From assembly GCF_014353015.1 (NCBI RefSeq), contig NZ_CP060704.1:5481001-5545000 (forward strand): a DNA stretch of 64,000 nt, given 5' to 3'. The notes under the pieces are model-generated. The model was not told the DNA's origin, searched no databases, and saw only the letters and a program-made list of their open reading frames with translations. Source of the stretch: Chitinimonas koreensis. Its GTDB lineage: Bacteria; Pseudomonadota; Gammaproteobacteria; Burkholderiales; Chitinimonadaceae. The translations under genes were made by a program, and so were the position numbers. Positions 51,186 to 60,397 of the stretch are shown one piece after another (the first letter of the stretch is position 1; each line of letters opens with the position of its first letter).

Positions 51186-53009
51186 ATGGCACTCTCTGAC
51201 CTGGCTGTCCGGCGCGCCAAGACCACCGGCAAGGCCTACACCCTCCCCGATGTGCTCGGCCTCTCCCTCGCGGTCACCGCCGAGGGCGGCAAGAGCTGGC
51301 ACTTCCGCTACTACTGGCACAAAGAGCCGAAGCGCATGTCGCTCGGCACGTATCCAGAAGTCTCACTTCTCGAAGCCCGAGCGCTGCGCGATGAAGCGCG
51401 AGCACTGGTGGCAAAAGGCATCAATCCCCGCTGCCAGCGAAAGCAAACGCGTGCCGCGGCCAAGCTCGCGAGCGAATGTTCGTTCATGGCCGTATATGAG
51501 AAGTGGTTTGCGCACCGCGCGCTCAGCCTTCAAGAGGGGAGGCAGACCTCACGTTCGCTGATCCCGCGCATCTTCGAGAAGGACGTCTTGCCGTTGCTCG
51601 GCGAACGTTCGATCTACGACGTCAAGCGGCACGATCTCCTGGAGGTGATCGCGAGGATCGAGAAGCGGAAAGCGTTGTCCGTCGCTGAAAAGGTCAGGAC
51701 GTGGCTCAACCAGCTCTTTCGATACGCGTTGGTCATCGTGCCGGGCTTGGAGCAGAACCCTGCGTCCGACCTCGACGTCGTCGCGCAGCCGTTGCCCCCG
51801 GTGAACCACAATCCGTTTCTGCGGATGGCGCAGCTGCCAAAGCTGTTGCAGCGGCTACGTGCGTATCGTGGCCGGGTGCAAACGCAGCTGGGGTTGCGGC
51901 TCCTGTTGCTGACGGGTGTGCGCACCAAAGAGCTGAGATGGGCGACGCCAGATCAGTTCGATTTGGAGCGTGGTCTCTGGATCATCCCACCGGAAACGGT
52001 GAAGCAACTTCAGGTGGACATGCGCCGGAAGCGTCAGAAGCCGCAGGACGTGCCGCCGTACATCGTGCCGCTTCCAGTTCAGGCGATCGAAATTGTTCGG
52101 CACCTGCTGGAGCAGTTCAAGCCTGCGCAGCGTCACCTCCTCAGAGGCGACGTCGACCTGAAGAAGCGGGTCAGCGAGAACACGTTCAATACCGCGTTGA
52201 AGCGGATGGGCTACCAGGACGTGCTGACCGGACACGGCATTCGGGGCACGCTCTCAACCGCGCTTCACGAGCTCGGCTATCCGAAGCCGTGGATCGATGC
52301 GCAGCTCTCTCACGTAGACCCCGACAAAGTGAGCGCGACGTACAACCATGCTGAGTACGTCGAGCAGCGGCGCCTCATGATGCAGAACTGGGCCGACCGA
52401 CTCGACTTGTTCGAGCAGGATAAGGTGGATGAAGCCGCGCGGCCGTTGGTGGTACAGGTCGCAAACGTTCCGGCGGCGAATGGGGAGACGTCGCCAAGCA
52501 CGACGGCGTCGCCGACGCTGTTCGTTACGCAGCCTAACGCAGCAATGCAGTCGATCGGCGAACACCGTCTGCCGGCTGTTCCAGTCCCGCCAATTTCGAT
52601 GTCACCGCTACTTACAGCAGCACAGCGCCAAAGGATTGAACTGTTCGATCTCTTCGAGGCGCCGCACAACCTGCCCGTCGTGGAGTACGCGAAGATGGCC
52701 GGAAAGTCACGTCGGTGGATCAGCTACGAGATCAAAGCAGGGAACTTGCTTGCGATCAGCGTCGGTAACCGCGGGCAGCGTGTGCCCGATTGGCACCTCG
52801 ATCCGGTGAAGCATGCCCTCATTCAGGCCGTCTTGAAGCTCAGTCGAGGAACGGACCCGTGGGTGATATACCACGCGCTCACGGTACCCCGACCGGAATT
52901 GCGTGAGCGTTCAGCGCTCGAAGTCGTGACCCACCGCAATCTGGATCAGATCATGATGACCGTGTGCGACTCGGTGAAAGAACAAGAATGGTCAACCCAG
53001 GTGGCATAG
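51186..53009 (+). CDS. int: ICE tyrosine integrase with antitoxin-like C-terminal tail
   Basis: A 607-residue site-specific recombinase. Residues 1-about 95 are the DUF4102-type arm-binding domain (LSDLAVRRAKTTGKAYTLPD), 98-190 the core-binding SAM-like domain, and about 210-400 the catalytic domain with Arg in LLTGVRTKELRW, HxxR in TGHGIRGTL, and His with the nucleophile Tyr in YNHAEYVEQRR. Residues about 475-607 form an extra tail: VVEYAKMAGKSRRWISYEIK, then GQRVPDWHLDPVKHALIQAV, GTDPWVIYHALTVPRPEL. This follows the order seen in MbcA/ParS/Xre-type antitoxins. AGGAG precedes the ATG. It inserts the element into the adjacent tRNA-Gly. Confidence 0.92.
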   Translation: MALSDLAVRRAKTTGKAYTLPDVLGLSLAVTAEGGKSWHFRYYWHKEPKRMSLGTYPEVSLLEARALRDEARALVAKGINPRCQRKQTRAAAKLASECSFMAVYEKWFAHRALSLQEGRQTSRSLIPRIFEKDVLPLLGERSIYDVKRHDLLEVIARIEKRKALSVAEKVRTWLNQLFRYALVIVPGLEQNPASDLDVVAQPLPPVNHNPFLRMAQLPKLLQRLRAYRGRVQTQLGLRLLLLTGVRTKELRWATPDQFDLERGLWIIPPETVKQLQVDMRRKRQKPQDVPPYIVPLPVQAIEIVRHLLEQFKPAQRHLLRGDVDLKKRVSENTFNTALKRMGYQDVLTGHGIRGTLSTALHELGYPKPWIDAQLSHVDPDKVSATYNHAEYVEQRRLMMQNWADRLDLFEQDKVDEAARPLVVQVANVPAANGETSPSTTASPTLFVTQPNAAMQSIGEHRLPAVPVPPISMSPLLTAAQRQRIELFDLFEAPHNLPVVEYAKMAGKSRRWISYEIKAGNLLAISVGNRGQRVPDWHLDPVKHALIQAVLKLSRGTDPWVIYHALTVPRPELRERSALEVVTHRNLDQIMMTVCDSVKEQEWSTQVA

Positions 53010-53028
53010 AGGATTCCTTCACTTTGCA

Positions 53029-53063
53029 GCATCAAGTCGCCAATTTAGTTGGCGACTTGATGC
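53029..53063. terminator. Inverted repeat after integrase
   Basis: GCATCAAGTCGCCAA, loop TTTAG, TTGGCGACTTGATGC: a perfect 15-bp stem 20 nt after the integrase stop and downstream of the convergent NTPase gene. No strong T run, so it may be a terminator of both or an ICE-end repeat. Confidence 0.6.
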
Positions 53064-53121
53064 ATACAAAGCAGTACCGCCGCTCGCTCCACCTCCTAAG
53101 CTCACGTCGAGCACCTGTCAA

Positions 53122-55331
53122 TTATGCCTTCATTAAATCATCAAAAAGCTTTTTCAGATGCTCGTCATCTGGTTGCTCAGCTAGAATGCTCTCTCGATGC
53201 TTAATGTGATAGAACGCAGATGCGCGACCCGACGCCTGACGTGTTTCCTCACGCAGATAATCATGATTTGCGAGGATTTTGCTTAGCTTTGGCCAATTCG
53301 GATCATTAACAATCTTGCTCGCCTGCATATCCTCGTTGTCGGCGCGGAGCCAATATTGGCGCATGCGGGCCGCCCGGCTTAACAGAGCAAAGATCGGCTT
53401 TTTCCGGAGGGCCTGTGGTGCCAAACCGCTCAAGACGGTAGCTTCCGGGTCCACTCCTCGCGGCCCAAACCAAGCCGATACGTCGTCGCTCCCGGTAATT
53501 TGCTGACCACTTGCAAGCGAGATCTTTAAAGGAATCGGAAAAGACGGGGAAACTCGAATTGATTCGTCAGCAATAATGCTGCCCAGTTTACAATTGCTCC
53601 AATTGAGCTTTGACAGATCAGCTCCTCTGCAATCTAGCTGATTGATTTCAAAATCGATTAAGCTTGCCTGCGGACATACGCCACGAATCACAGCATCATC
53701 CACCTGAAAGGCCCGAAACGTGATTTCAGCCGGCTCTGCGAGTGCGGGAAGGGACGCTAGCAGCAAAGCGCCTACGTTTCTTAGTGCTCTGTCGGCGCTA
53801 GCATAGGAGAAAGACATTGAAGATGCCCGCGCACAAAAAGTCGAAAATTGTTGACTCGACGTTACAGCCGATTCCGCTGCCACGTCAGAAAAGACTGATA
53901 AGAATTCCGACCCGAGAAGGTTGCGCCGTACGAACTTAGGGACGTCACCCCTTGCAAGAGCATCTATTACCACTAGGGCGATGAAGTAGTTCAATAAATA
54001 CGAATGCATAAATGTCTTATAGCCGGGCCTTTCATCATTAACGAAAAAGGCGACCACGCTCGCGCGATTCCTAATAAGCGAGATAACCTCTTGGGGTTTC
54101 TCATCACCCAAGGTTGCCTCGCTAATCCACGCAATTTCACTTGCCTCTAGCGACTCGGTCTGGAAATCCGCCATTTCCCGAGCTACTTCGCAAAGAAATT
54201 CCAGTACAAAGGCTTCGCGTTGTTGTTGATTCAGTACGCTCTCGACGGGCTTCCCAAAAAGCCCCGCCTCGCGATGAATCATCTGATTTACAAGCAGGGG
54301 CGTTAAATATCTCTCGTGTTTATCTTTTAGCTCCTTCGGCTTAACATGCTCGGCGAGTATCCGCAAGAAGACAGGACGCAAAGCAAAGGAGTGGTCTTCT
54401 AACAATACGGAGATTGAAGGTATGGCGAAATTCGCTTCGGTCCACTGATGCTTTTTCAGCCATTCCTTCGCCTGTTCAGGCTTTGCTGGGGCCAATGTTA
54501 GTCCATTGACAATATCTACATGCTCCCTTAGGGCTGGAACATCTTTAAGTAGCCTCGAACGACCGATAAACGTGTCTCGCCCCGCTAGAATCAGCGTCCC
54601 TTTCCCCTAACAAAAGCCACTAGTTCCCCCAGCTGCGCCCATGCCATTTCGTAGCCGTTTGGGTCAGCGAGTTCATCAAAACCGTCAATTGCGATTACCA
54701 CCAAGCCGTGCCGAGCAAGCACAGGTATCTGGTCATAAGTGATTTGCGACCGAATCGTCTGCAAACTAAAGGCCATCAAGTCCTGTAGATTTGACAACAC
54801 ACGGCCGCGGCTTTTAACGTGAAGAATAAGGGGCCTTCCATTTGTTCGGTAGCTTTCCGCTCGACGAAGTGCCAGCTGCTCGATCAAGCTAGTCTTGCCA
54901 ATGCCTGCAGGCCCGTCTATGAGCAAAATCTCCGTGGCATTGGGCTGTCGCTCGGCGGAACCCAACAATTGATCTACTTCATCGATCGCATGAATCTCCT
55001 TGAATTCATGAGTTACCCCGTGAATGGGCAATAGTTGCTCGGGGGCCGGAGCTTCCTTCTTTAGATATTCACGTTGCATATCCGACCAGCGTCGGAGATT
55101 TGTGAATACTTCAGACGCGAGCAATGCGGTGAGGTTCGCAAAGACCTTTGCTGGGGCGGTGCCCCAAGTGCTCTGTATTTTTCCTGTCTCTTGATCGATA
55201 ACTAACTTGAGCGTGCGCGCCTCGCGGGTCAATCGCACCGAAATCTTCCCTTTTTGTTCGCTGATCTTTACTGCGTTGTCGCCGATGTCTGCGAACGGAG
55301 AAAGGTCATTTATTAGTTCGTCGCGATTCAT
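53122..55331 (-). CDS. NACHT/STAND-like NTPase, interrupted by a single-base frameshift
   Basis: Read as one gene of 736 residues. Residues 1-about 100 are an N-terminal alpha/beta region. The NTPase has Walker A GPAGIGKTS near 140-148 and Walker B VVIAIDGFDELADP near 211-224. The frame then stops at 54591, but one more G in the GGGG run at 54604-54607 continues it as FVRGKGTLILAGRDTFIG, which is the sensor-1 strand expected next, and then joins the long downstream frame. The C-terminal part has a NACHT-like helical segment (FMHSYLLNYFIALVV), a few pentapeptide-like turns (LDCRGADLSKLNWSNCKL), and a C-terminal helical domain. Codon use is AT-richer than in neighbours. It starts 2 nt after the NYN nuclease gene. 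Confidence 0.78.
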
Positions 55332-55333
55332 AA

Positions 55334-55984
55334 TTAGCCTGTCCGTAGAATGTCTTCGAGAATAAGCATGCCCATCTGCGCTCGTTTCCTGAGCAAAACG
55401 ACCTTCGCCTCAGACCCGACCAATGCAGCTTCGGCGACATACACGGGAGGCACTAAGTCGTCGTCCTCCGTGACGACCACGATCCATTCGCCGGCATCCC
55501 TATATGCAGTAGCAACCAAATCAGCAGCAAGAGCGGTATCGACCATTTTCTCTTCAAGCTCTGTGCCGAATCTTCGGCGCACTGTATTTGGGAGATGTAT
55601 AGCTAATTTTCTATGGAGTCGGCGATTAGTGGCGGCGATAAGCTTATCCCCGAACTCAACGTTGGGGGAAAATATGACGTTCGGTCGCTGGGACAGGGTC
55701 GCAAAATCGCTTTGAGCAATCACAATCTGGGCAGCCTTCCTGTTTACAGTGGGCTCATATCCCTGATGCCAACCATGATAAAGGCGCATAGCCACCCGAA
55801 ATCGTTTGTTCTCATCGATTTCCGCTAGGCAGCGTGCAATTCGGCGGGTTGTTTGCCGAAATGCAGCCGTCGCCGCCTTTTGCGGCTCAGCTTCAAAATC
55901 AATTTTTGTCAATATCAGCTGAGCGTTCCAATCGACGAACGCAGACACATTGACAATTCGAGTGGCAGCCGAGGCAGTGTTCAT
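55334..55984 (-). CDS. NYN/PIN-like nuclease domain protein
   Basis: A 216-residue protein with the acidic pattern of NYN (PIN-like) ribonucleases: Asp18 in SAFVDWNAQ, then Lys146-Val-Asp149 and Asp155 in EEKMVDTALAADLVATAY, and Asp174-Asp175-Asp176 in VVVTEDDDLVPPV. These build the metal site used to cut RNA. It is the first gene of a two-gene operon; its stop is 2 nt from the NTPase start. GC content is far below the host and the ICE backbone. A nuclease effector controlled by the NTPase, in the style of a defence system, is inferred. Confidence 0.82.
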   Translation of the reverse strand: MNTASAATRIVNVSAFVDWNAQLILTKIDFEAEPQKAATAAFRQTTRRIARCLAEIDENKRFRVAMRLYHGWHQGYEPTVNRKAAQIVIAQSDFATLSQRPNVIFSPNVEFGDKLIAATNRRLHRKLAIHLPNTVRRRFGTELEEKMVDTALAADLVATAYRDAGEWIVVVTEDDDLVPPVYVAEAALVGSEAKVVLLRKRAQMGMLILEDILRTG

Positions 55985-56128
55985 GAGCGAACTTTAGCGT
56001 ATTCATCGTCGTTGATGTGCGAATAAGTCGACCTTCAACGGCCAGGCGCAGCACCGCTATGGGTCGTTCTCTCGGTGGATCACAGGAGTGTCACAGAAGT
56101 GCCGACGTCCGGTCAGCAGTACAGGTAA

Positions 56129-57973
56129 CTACGGCATCAATCGGAGGTGCGGGTTATTAGGTGGCAGAAGATTGAACAGTGCACACGGCTGGCACAGCAG
56201 GTATCCATGCAGTCGCCGTGACTTGCGTGGCCCAGTGACTTCGCATGTCCAAATGTTCAGGCCATTCGCTTGCTTCTGATGCTGACGCAGCCGCTCGAAC
56301 TGCTTCTGCACCCATTGCCATTCAGCCATCTGTTCCTGCTTGGCCATCTTCGCGACTTGCAGATGCTCCTGCGCGTATCGCTGAAAGATGCCAGGGCTCA
56401 CCAGATACGCCGTATCGGCAACGGTGTGCACGAGCGCTTTCGCGTCGTTGACGACGAGCTTCCGGCTCGCGATGTGCTGCTTCAACCAACGAAGGAAGTG
56501 CTCGCCGGAGGGATTGTTGTCCGTGGCCGGTAGCGCTTCCGCCGGCAACGCGGCCACGGCAACGGACGCAGTCGGGGCGGGCGGGGCCAGCGTAGTATCC
56601 GCGACAGGCTCTGGGCCGGCGAACAGCGAAAGCAACGCGTCGACGTTATCGACCGGCTCCGTGGCCGATACCGCTGCGGGCTGCGGCACGGCTGAGAGGG
56701 GGCCGTTGGAAGCATCAAGGGCGTCACCGCTCACGCCGTTGCCTGCCGGGACAGCTGCCGTGGCTTCCTGACCCTCTACGCAAACCGTACCGTCGAATGT
56801 TGCAGGACGTTGACCGTCCCACACTGCGGCAGGCGAGATCCGCAGGAATGTGAAGCTGTGCGACCAGCCAGTAGCACTCGTGACGGTCGCCTTCCAGATG
56901 GCCTTGCCGTCCGCAGTCGGCACGGCGATCCCGTGGTCCTGCAGCACGTTGAAGACCGCGCTGTTGCTCGTTGGGATGCCGTCGACGCCTTGGGACAGCA
57001 GATAGGCGCGCAGTTTGTCGGACACTGTCTTGCTGACGAGCCATAGCGCGTCATGCGTGAGCCAGCCATCGGACGCCTGCGGCTGATTCAACTTGAGTTC
57101 TTCCCGCAGCAGATAGCGGAGCCCGTCGAGCAGCTTGCGCTGCAGCGCGTTCCGCGGCGCGGTGAGCGCCTTCGCCGGATCGCCACCCAGGGCTTGTGCG
57201 ACGGACGCCTGGTCGGCTTGCGTGACAAGGTCACCCAATATGCCGGCGCGCTCATGCTGGCCGGCAAGAAGGTAGAGCAGCGCGGTCCACAGCTCCGGGT
57301 AGCCCGCCAGCCAGTCCATGATGTCGCGGTCCAGCAGCGCGGCGTACAGCAGCCCGGTCGCCGCACAGTGCAAGCGGTATTCGCGATCCTGGCGGTATCG
57401 GAAGCGGTAAGGCCGGCGTAGTGCGCCATGCCACGGATGCCAGCGCGTGCCATCCGCATACTCGACGTGCACATCGACTGCGACCTTGCCGACGTCGTGT
57501 AGGAGCGCCGCATAGGCGACAGCGGCGGTCCACGCTTCGCCCTGTGCTGCTTGCGCTTCGGGTGTCGCCCCTGCCGGCAGCAGGTGGGATTGGCGCAGCT
57601 TCAGCGCGAACGCGACGACTTCCAGGCCATGATCGAGCATGCCGCCGAGGTGAGCGTGGTGGTGTCCCTCCGATGCCGGGAGCAGTTGGACCAGCTCGGC
57701 GTACCGCTCGAGCGGAGCCAGATACAGCGTGGCGAACTGCGCGCGCGAGAGCGAGGTGCGCTGCCAGATGTGCTCCAGCAGCTTCTGCCGACGCGGCGAC
57801 GCGAGCAGCGTCGCAGCAGTTTCCGGATGCATCAGCCCCGACTGCGGCGGCACGGATGGCTGTGCTGCTACCGCAGGCGCCTTTTTGCGGAGCGAGAGTG
57901 CAGCGAGCCAAGCTGCAGGGTTCGCAAGGAAGCCTTTTGCCTTTTCGGGTAGGGCCTTTCCCCTTGCATCCAT
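56129..57973 (-). CDS. traI: MOBH-family ICE relaxase
   Basis: A 614-residue relaxase that would nick the element's oriT for transfer. The MOBH domain (about 50-330) has the HHHAHLGGMLDHGLEVV motif and the HD pair in AALLHDVGKVAVDVHVEY. A C-terminal domain (about 480-614) follows an Ala/Pro-rich linker. This is the TraI_2/DUF1528 organisation of ICEclc-like elements. No separate nickase tyrosine was assigned. It lies next to DUF3742, a usual neighbour. 55985-56128 is a short intergenic region with no evident gene. Confidence 0.88.
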   Translation of the reverse strand: MDARGKALPEKAKGFLANPAAWLAALSLRKKAPAVAAQPSVPPQSGLMHPETAATLLASPRRQKLLEHIWQRTSLSRAQFATLYLAPLERYAELVQLLPASEGHHHAHLGGMLDHGLEVVAFALKLRQSHLLPAGATPEAQAAQGEAWTAAVAYAALLHDVGKVAVDVHVEYADGTRWHPWHGALRRPYRFRYRQDREYRLHCAATGLLYAALLDRDIMDWLAGYPELWTALLYLLAGQHERAGILGDLVTQADQASVAQALGGDPAKALTAPRNALQRKLLDGLRYLLREELKLNQPQASDGWLTHDALWLVSKTVSDKLRAYLLSQGVDGIPTSNSAVFNVLQDHGIAVPTADGKAIWKATVTSATGWSHSFTFLRISPAAVWDGQRPATFDGTVCVEGQEATAAVPAGNGVSGDALDASNGPLSAVPQPAAVSATEPVDNVDALLSLFAGPEPVADTTLAPPAPTASVAVAALPAEALPATDNNPSGEHFLRWLKQHIASRKLVVNDAKALVHTVADTAYLVSPGIFQRYAQEHLQVAKMAKQEQMAEWQWVQKQFERLRQHQKQANGLNIWTCEVTGPRKSRRLHGYLLCQPCALFNLLPPNNPHLRLMP

Positions 57974-58142
57974 TCCATTACTCCTTTTTGCCCTTCGCCT
58001 TCACCGAACCCTTTGCGTTTGAAGCGGCCGAATGAGCGGCGGAAGCCGCCTGAATTGACCGCCGACAGGAGGGCTTGCCGGTAGCTGCGAAGCAGTATCC
58101 AATCGTCATGTCCGCGCCGACTTGGGCGTGAGGAGACCGACC

Positions 58143-58499
58143 ATGAAGGCAACAGCGCATAACAACACTGCCGAACGTGCGGGCCGAGCCCTGGGACGCG
58201 CGGTGCGCGCCCTGTCGCGTCACGATCGCAATGCGCGCAGCTGGCTCATTACGCAGGGGTTGCAGCCTGGTGCAGCTCAAGTCCTGTCCTTGACCGCGAA
58301 GCTCGTGGTGATCGGCGTTTTGTTCTACGTCGCCTTTTGGTTGGCGTTGCTCGCCGCGTTCGCGCTTTTCGCAGCCTATGCGGGGAGGCATGCCGATCTC
58401 AGCGACATCGGAAAGAGCGAGTGGCGAAATGGCTGGGACGGGTACGGCCTCTATCGCGGCGAGGTCCGGATCGACTGTGGCAGCGTAGACAACGAGTGA
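58143..58499 (+). CDS. DUF3742 family ICE protein
   Basis: A 118-residue membrane protein: a basic N-terminus (RAGRALGRAVRALSRHDRNARSW), one long hydrophobic segment (VVIGVLFYVAFWLALLAAFA) and an acidic C-terminus with RNGWDGYGLYRGEVRID, the signature of DUF3742. Always found in this kind of ICE, opposite to the transfer genes, as here. Function unknown. The ATG at 58143 has GAGGAG upstream; a frame start at 58122 is rejected. Confidence 0.85.
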   Translation: MKATAHNNTAERAGRALGRAVRALSRHDRNARSWLITQGLQPGAAQVLSLTAKLVVIGVLFYVAFWLALLAAFALFAAYAGRHADLSDIGKSEWRNGWDGYGLYRGEVRIDCGSVDNE

Positions 58500-58515
58500 T
58501 CGTCTGGCGCCAGCG

Positions 58516-60030
58516 CTATTTCACGGCTTTCATGATCGCGTCTGCACCTTTGCCGCCTGCTGCTTTGACACCTTCTGTCCCAGCAGAGAGCATCTGAGCA
58601 ACGTTCCCCGCTCGTACACCTACCCACGCGAGCGCTGCGATCCAAAATCCGGGTAGCACAACAAACATCGTGGCCATGACGAAGTTCAATGCCATGTCCC
58701 CGAATGCGTTGTTCAGGCCCATCAGCGGATCGAAATTGCTGTGCGGCCGGTCCCACCCGAAGCCCCAGCCGTACAGCGCATCGAGGATGGTGGAATCGAT
58801 CCAGCGAGCCAGCTGGAACCAGAAGTCGACGAAGAACAGCGCGAACTCGACGCAGCTGATCGCGATGACCGCTTTGAGTTCGTAGGTACCGAACAGCAGC
58901 ACGAGCGGGATGCACATCACGAGCGCCATCTTGAGGAACGACAGCACCATAGGCAGGGCCTGCCGCACGACGTCCATGGCCGGGAAAATACCCACCGATC
59001 CCAACGCCATGCCGACATCACCCGCGCCGCGCGTCACGACGTTCGGCAGCGTCTTTTCGATCTGGCCGCCGTAGTCGGTGTAGACGGCGCCCTGGTTCAT
59101 CTTCTGCTGCCGGGGCGAGGCGACGGTGCGGATCACGCCATCGTCAATGTCCTGGCGGGACAAGGCAGCCCACCGACCAATGCGCGACAGAAGATCGGGA
59201 TCGACCTGGGCCACCAGGCGAGCGCGGAGTCCCTTCCTGTCGTCCGACCACCATTGCCTGCAGGTTGGATACCCTCCGCCGCCATCGACCTGTGCCAACC
59301 CAGCGTCACGGTTCGCGTCGTACGGCCAAGCCGTTCGCGGCGTCTTTGAGTGGTAGCGGTCGTAGTAGCCGGGCGTGTCGACGAAGAAGCGCGAGCCGAT
59401 CCAGGTCACGTCATTCATCTGCTCTTCGTCAAGCGCCGGCCGGCCCATGAACAGCCTCGCGCGCGCCGGCCCGTAGCAGTCGTGCGCGAAATCCGCGACC
59501 TCTTGTGCCAGCACCGGATCGTCGATGCGCTCTGCATCGACGTCCATGCGGATCTGCCGCAGGTCGGTGCCGCAGGGGATCGCGGCGACGGCGGCGGCCG
59601 TCACGGCTTTCGACAGTGCGTGCACGAAGAACCACCACACCGGCGCCATCGCGCTCTGGTTGTTGAGCGTGGTGTAGGCGTTGGACCAGCCCGTATCCGC
59701 CGGCTGCGGAACAGTGACCTGGCATTGCGCGGAACGGCTGCTGTCGAACTTGATCGTGGCGAAATCCACCGGCAGCAGCGGCATGCCGCCGAACATGATG
59801 ACGACGATCGCTACCCACACGCGATTCTCGATCCGCAACGAGGAGAGCACACCCTTGTTGCCCTCGTCAGCGCCGTCGGTGCGTGCCTTCAGCCATTCCT
59901 GCACGATGATGGTCAGGAAGGGCAGCGCGAACACGCCGCTGGCCACCAGGATGTTCCAGATGCCGTTGTTGACCACCCAGCCCACCAGGGTCAGGTAGTA
60001 CTCCAGGTAGTCCGTCGTGTAGAGCGTCAT
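58516..60030 (-). CDS. TraG N-terminal-domain conjugal transfer protein
   Basis: A 504-residue inner-membrane protein with helices at about 12-40, 70-90, 120-150 and four near 350-465, and a soluble middle with conserved Cys and the segment DDPVLAQEVADFAHDCYG. This matches the TraG-N protein of ICE G-type (GI) secretion systems, thought to stabilise mating pairs. Last gene of the transfer operon in this direction; its end is 17 nt from the DUF3742 gene stop on the other strand. Confidence 0.85.
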   Translation of the reverse strand: MTLYTTDYLEYYLTLVGWVVNNGIWNILVASGVFALPFLTIIVQEWLKARTDGADEGNKGVLSSLRIENRVWVAIVVIMFGGMPLLPVDFATIKFDSSRSAQCQVTVPQPADTGWSNAYTTLNNQSAMAPVWWFFVHALSKAVTAAAVAAIPCGTDLRQIRMDVDAERIDDPVLAQEVADFAHDCYGPARARLFMGRPALDEEQMNDVTWIGSRFFVDTPGYYDRYHSKTPRTAWPYDANRDAGLAQVDGGGGYPTCRQWWSDDRKGLRARLVAQVDPDLLSRIGRWAALSRQDIDDGVIRTVASPRQQKMNQGAVYTDYGGQIEKTLPNVVTRGAGDVGMALGSVGIFPAMDVVRQALPMVLSFLKMALVMCIPLVLLFGTYELKAVIAISCVEFALFFVDFWFQLARWIDSTILDALYGWGFGWDRPHSNFDPLMGLNNAFGDMALNFVMATMFVVLPGFWIAALAWVGVRAGNVAQMLSAGTEGVKAAGGKGADAIMKAVK

Positions 60031-60043
60031 GGCGATGCCTGCC

Positions 60044-60397
60044 TCAGCGATGCAGTAGCAGTTGGCTGCCTTCGAGCAGCACGATGGCGATCAGGGCGGC
60101 GGCCTCGATCCGCACCAGGCGTAGATGCGTTTCAGCGCCGGGCTCGCGCTGCCGCAGGCGCCGGCGCATCCACCACCAGCCATAGGCAGTCGCTGCGTAG
60201 AGACCGAGCCGCCATGCGAAGAAGAGCAGCGCATGCGTCTGCAGCCAGCGCGCCCAGGCATCGACGCTGCCAACGACATGGATGCCGGCGACGTTCACGA
60301 GCGCGGCGGCGCCGACCACCAGCAGGGTCCACAGCAGCGCTGCGCCGACCTGACGATTGAGCAGCCACGAGAGATGCAACCACGTCCGCTTGGTCAT
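60044..60397 (-). CDS. Small ICE membrane protein
   Basis: A 117-residue protein with hydrophobic segments near 17-40, 55-75 and 95-112 (LIAIVLLEGSQLLLH). Its ATG overlaps the stop of the upstream ICE protein (ATGA), and the TraG-N gene starts 13 nt later. Conserved position in the transfer operon; function unknown. Confidence 0.78.
   Translation of the reverse strand: MTKRTWLHLSWLLNRQVGAALLWTLLVVGAAALVNVAGIHVVGSVDAWARWLQTHALLFFAWRLGLYAATAYGWWWMRRRLRQREPGAETHLRLVRIEAAALIAIVLLEGSQLLLHR

Noticed and set aside
53122..54495. Separate gene downstream of the NTPase
   Set aside because: Its start would be a TTG inside a sequence that continues the NTPase frame after one-base repair (LILAGRDTFIG...), so it is the C-terminal half of one gene.
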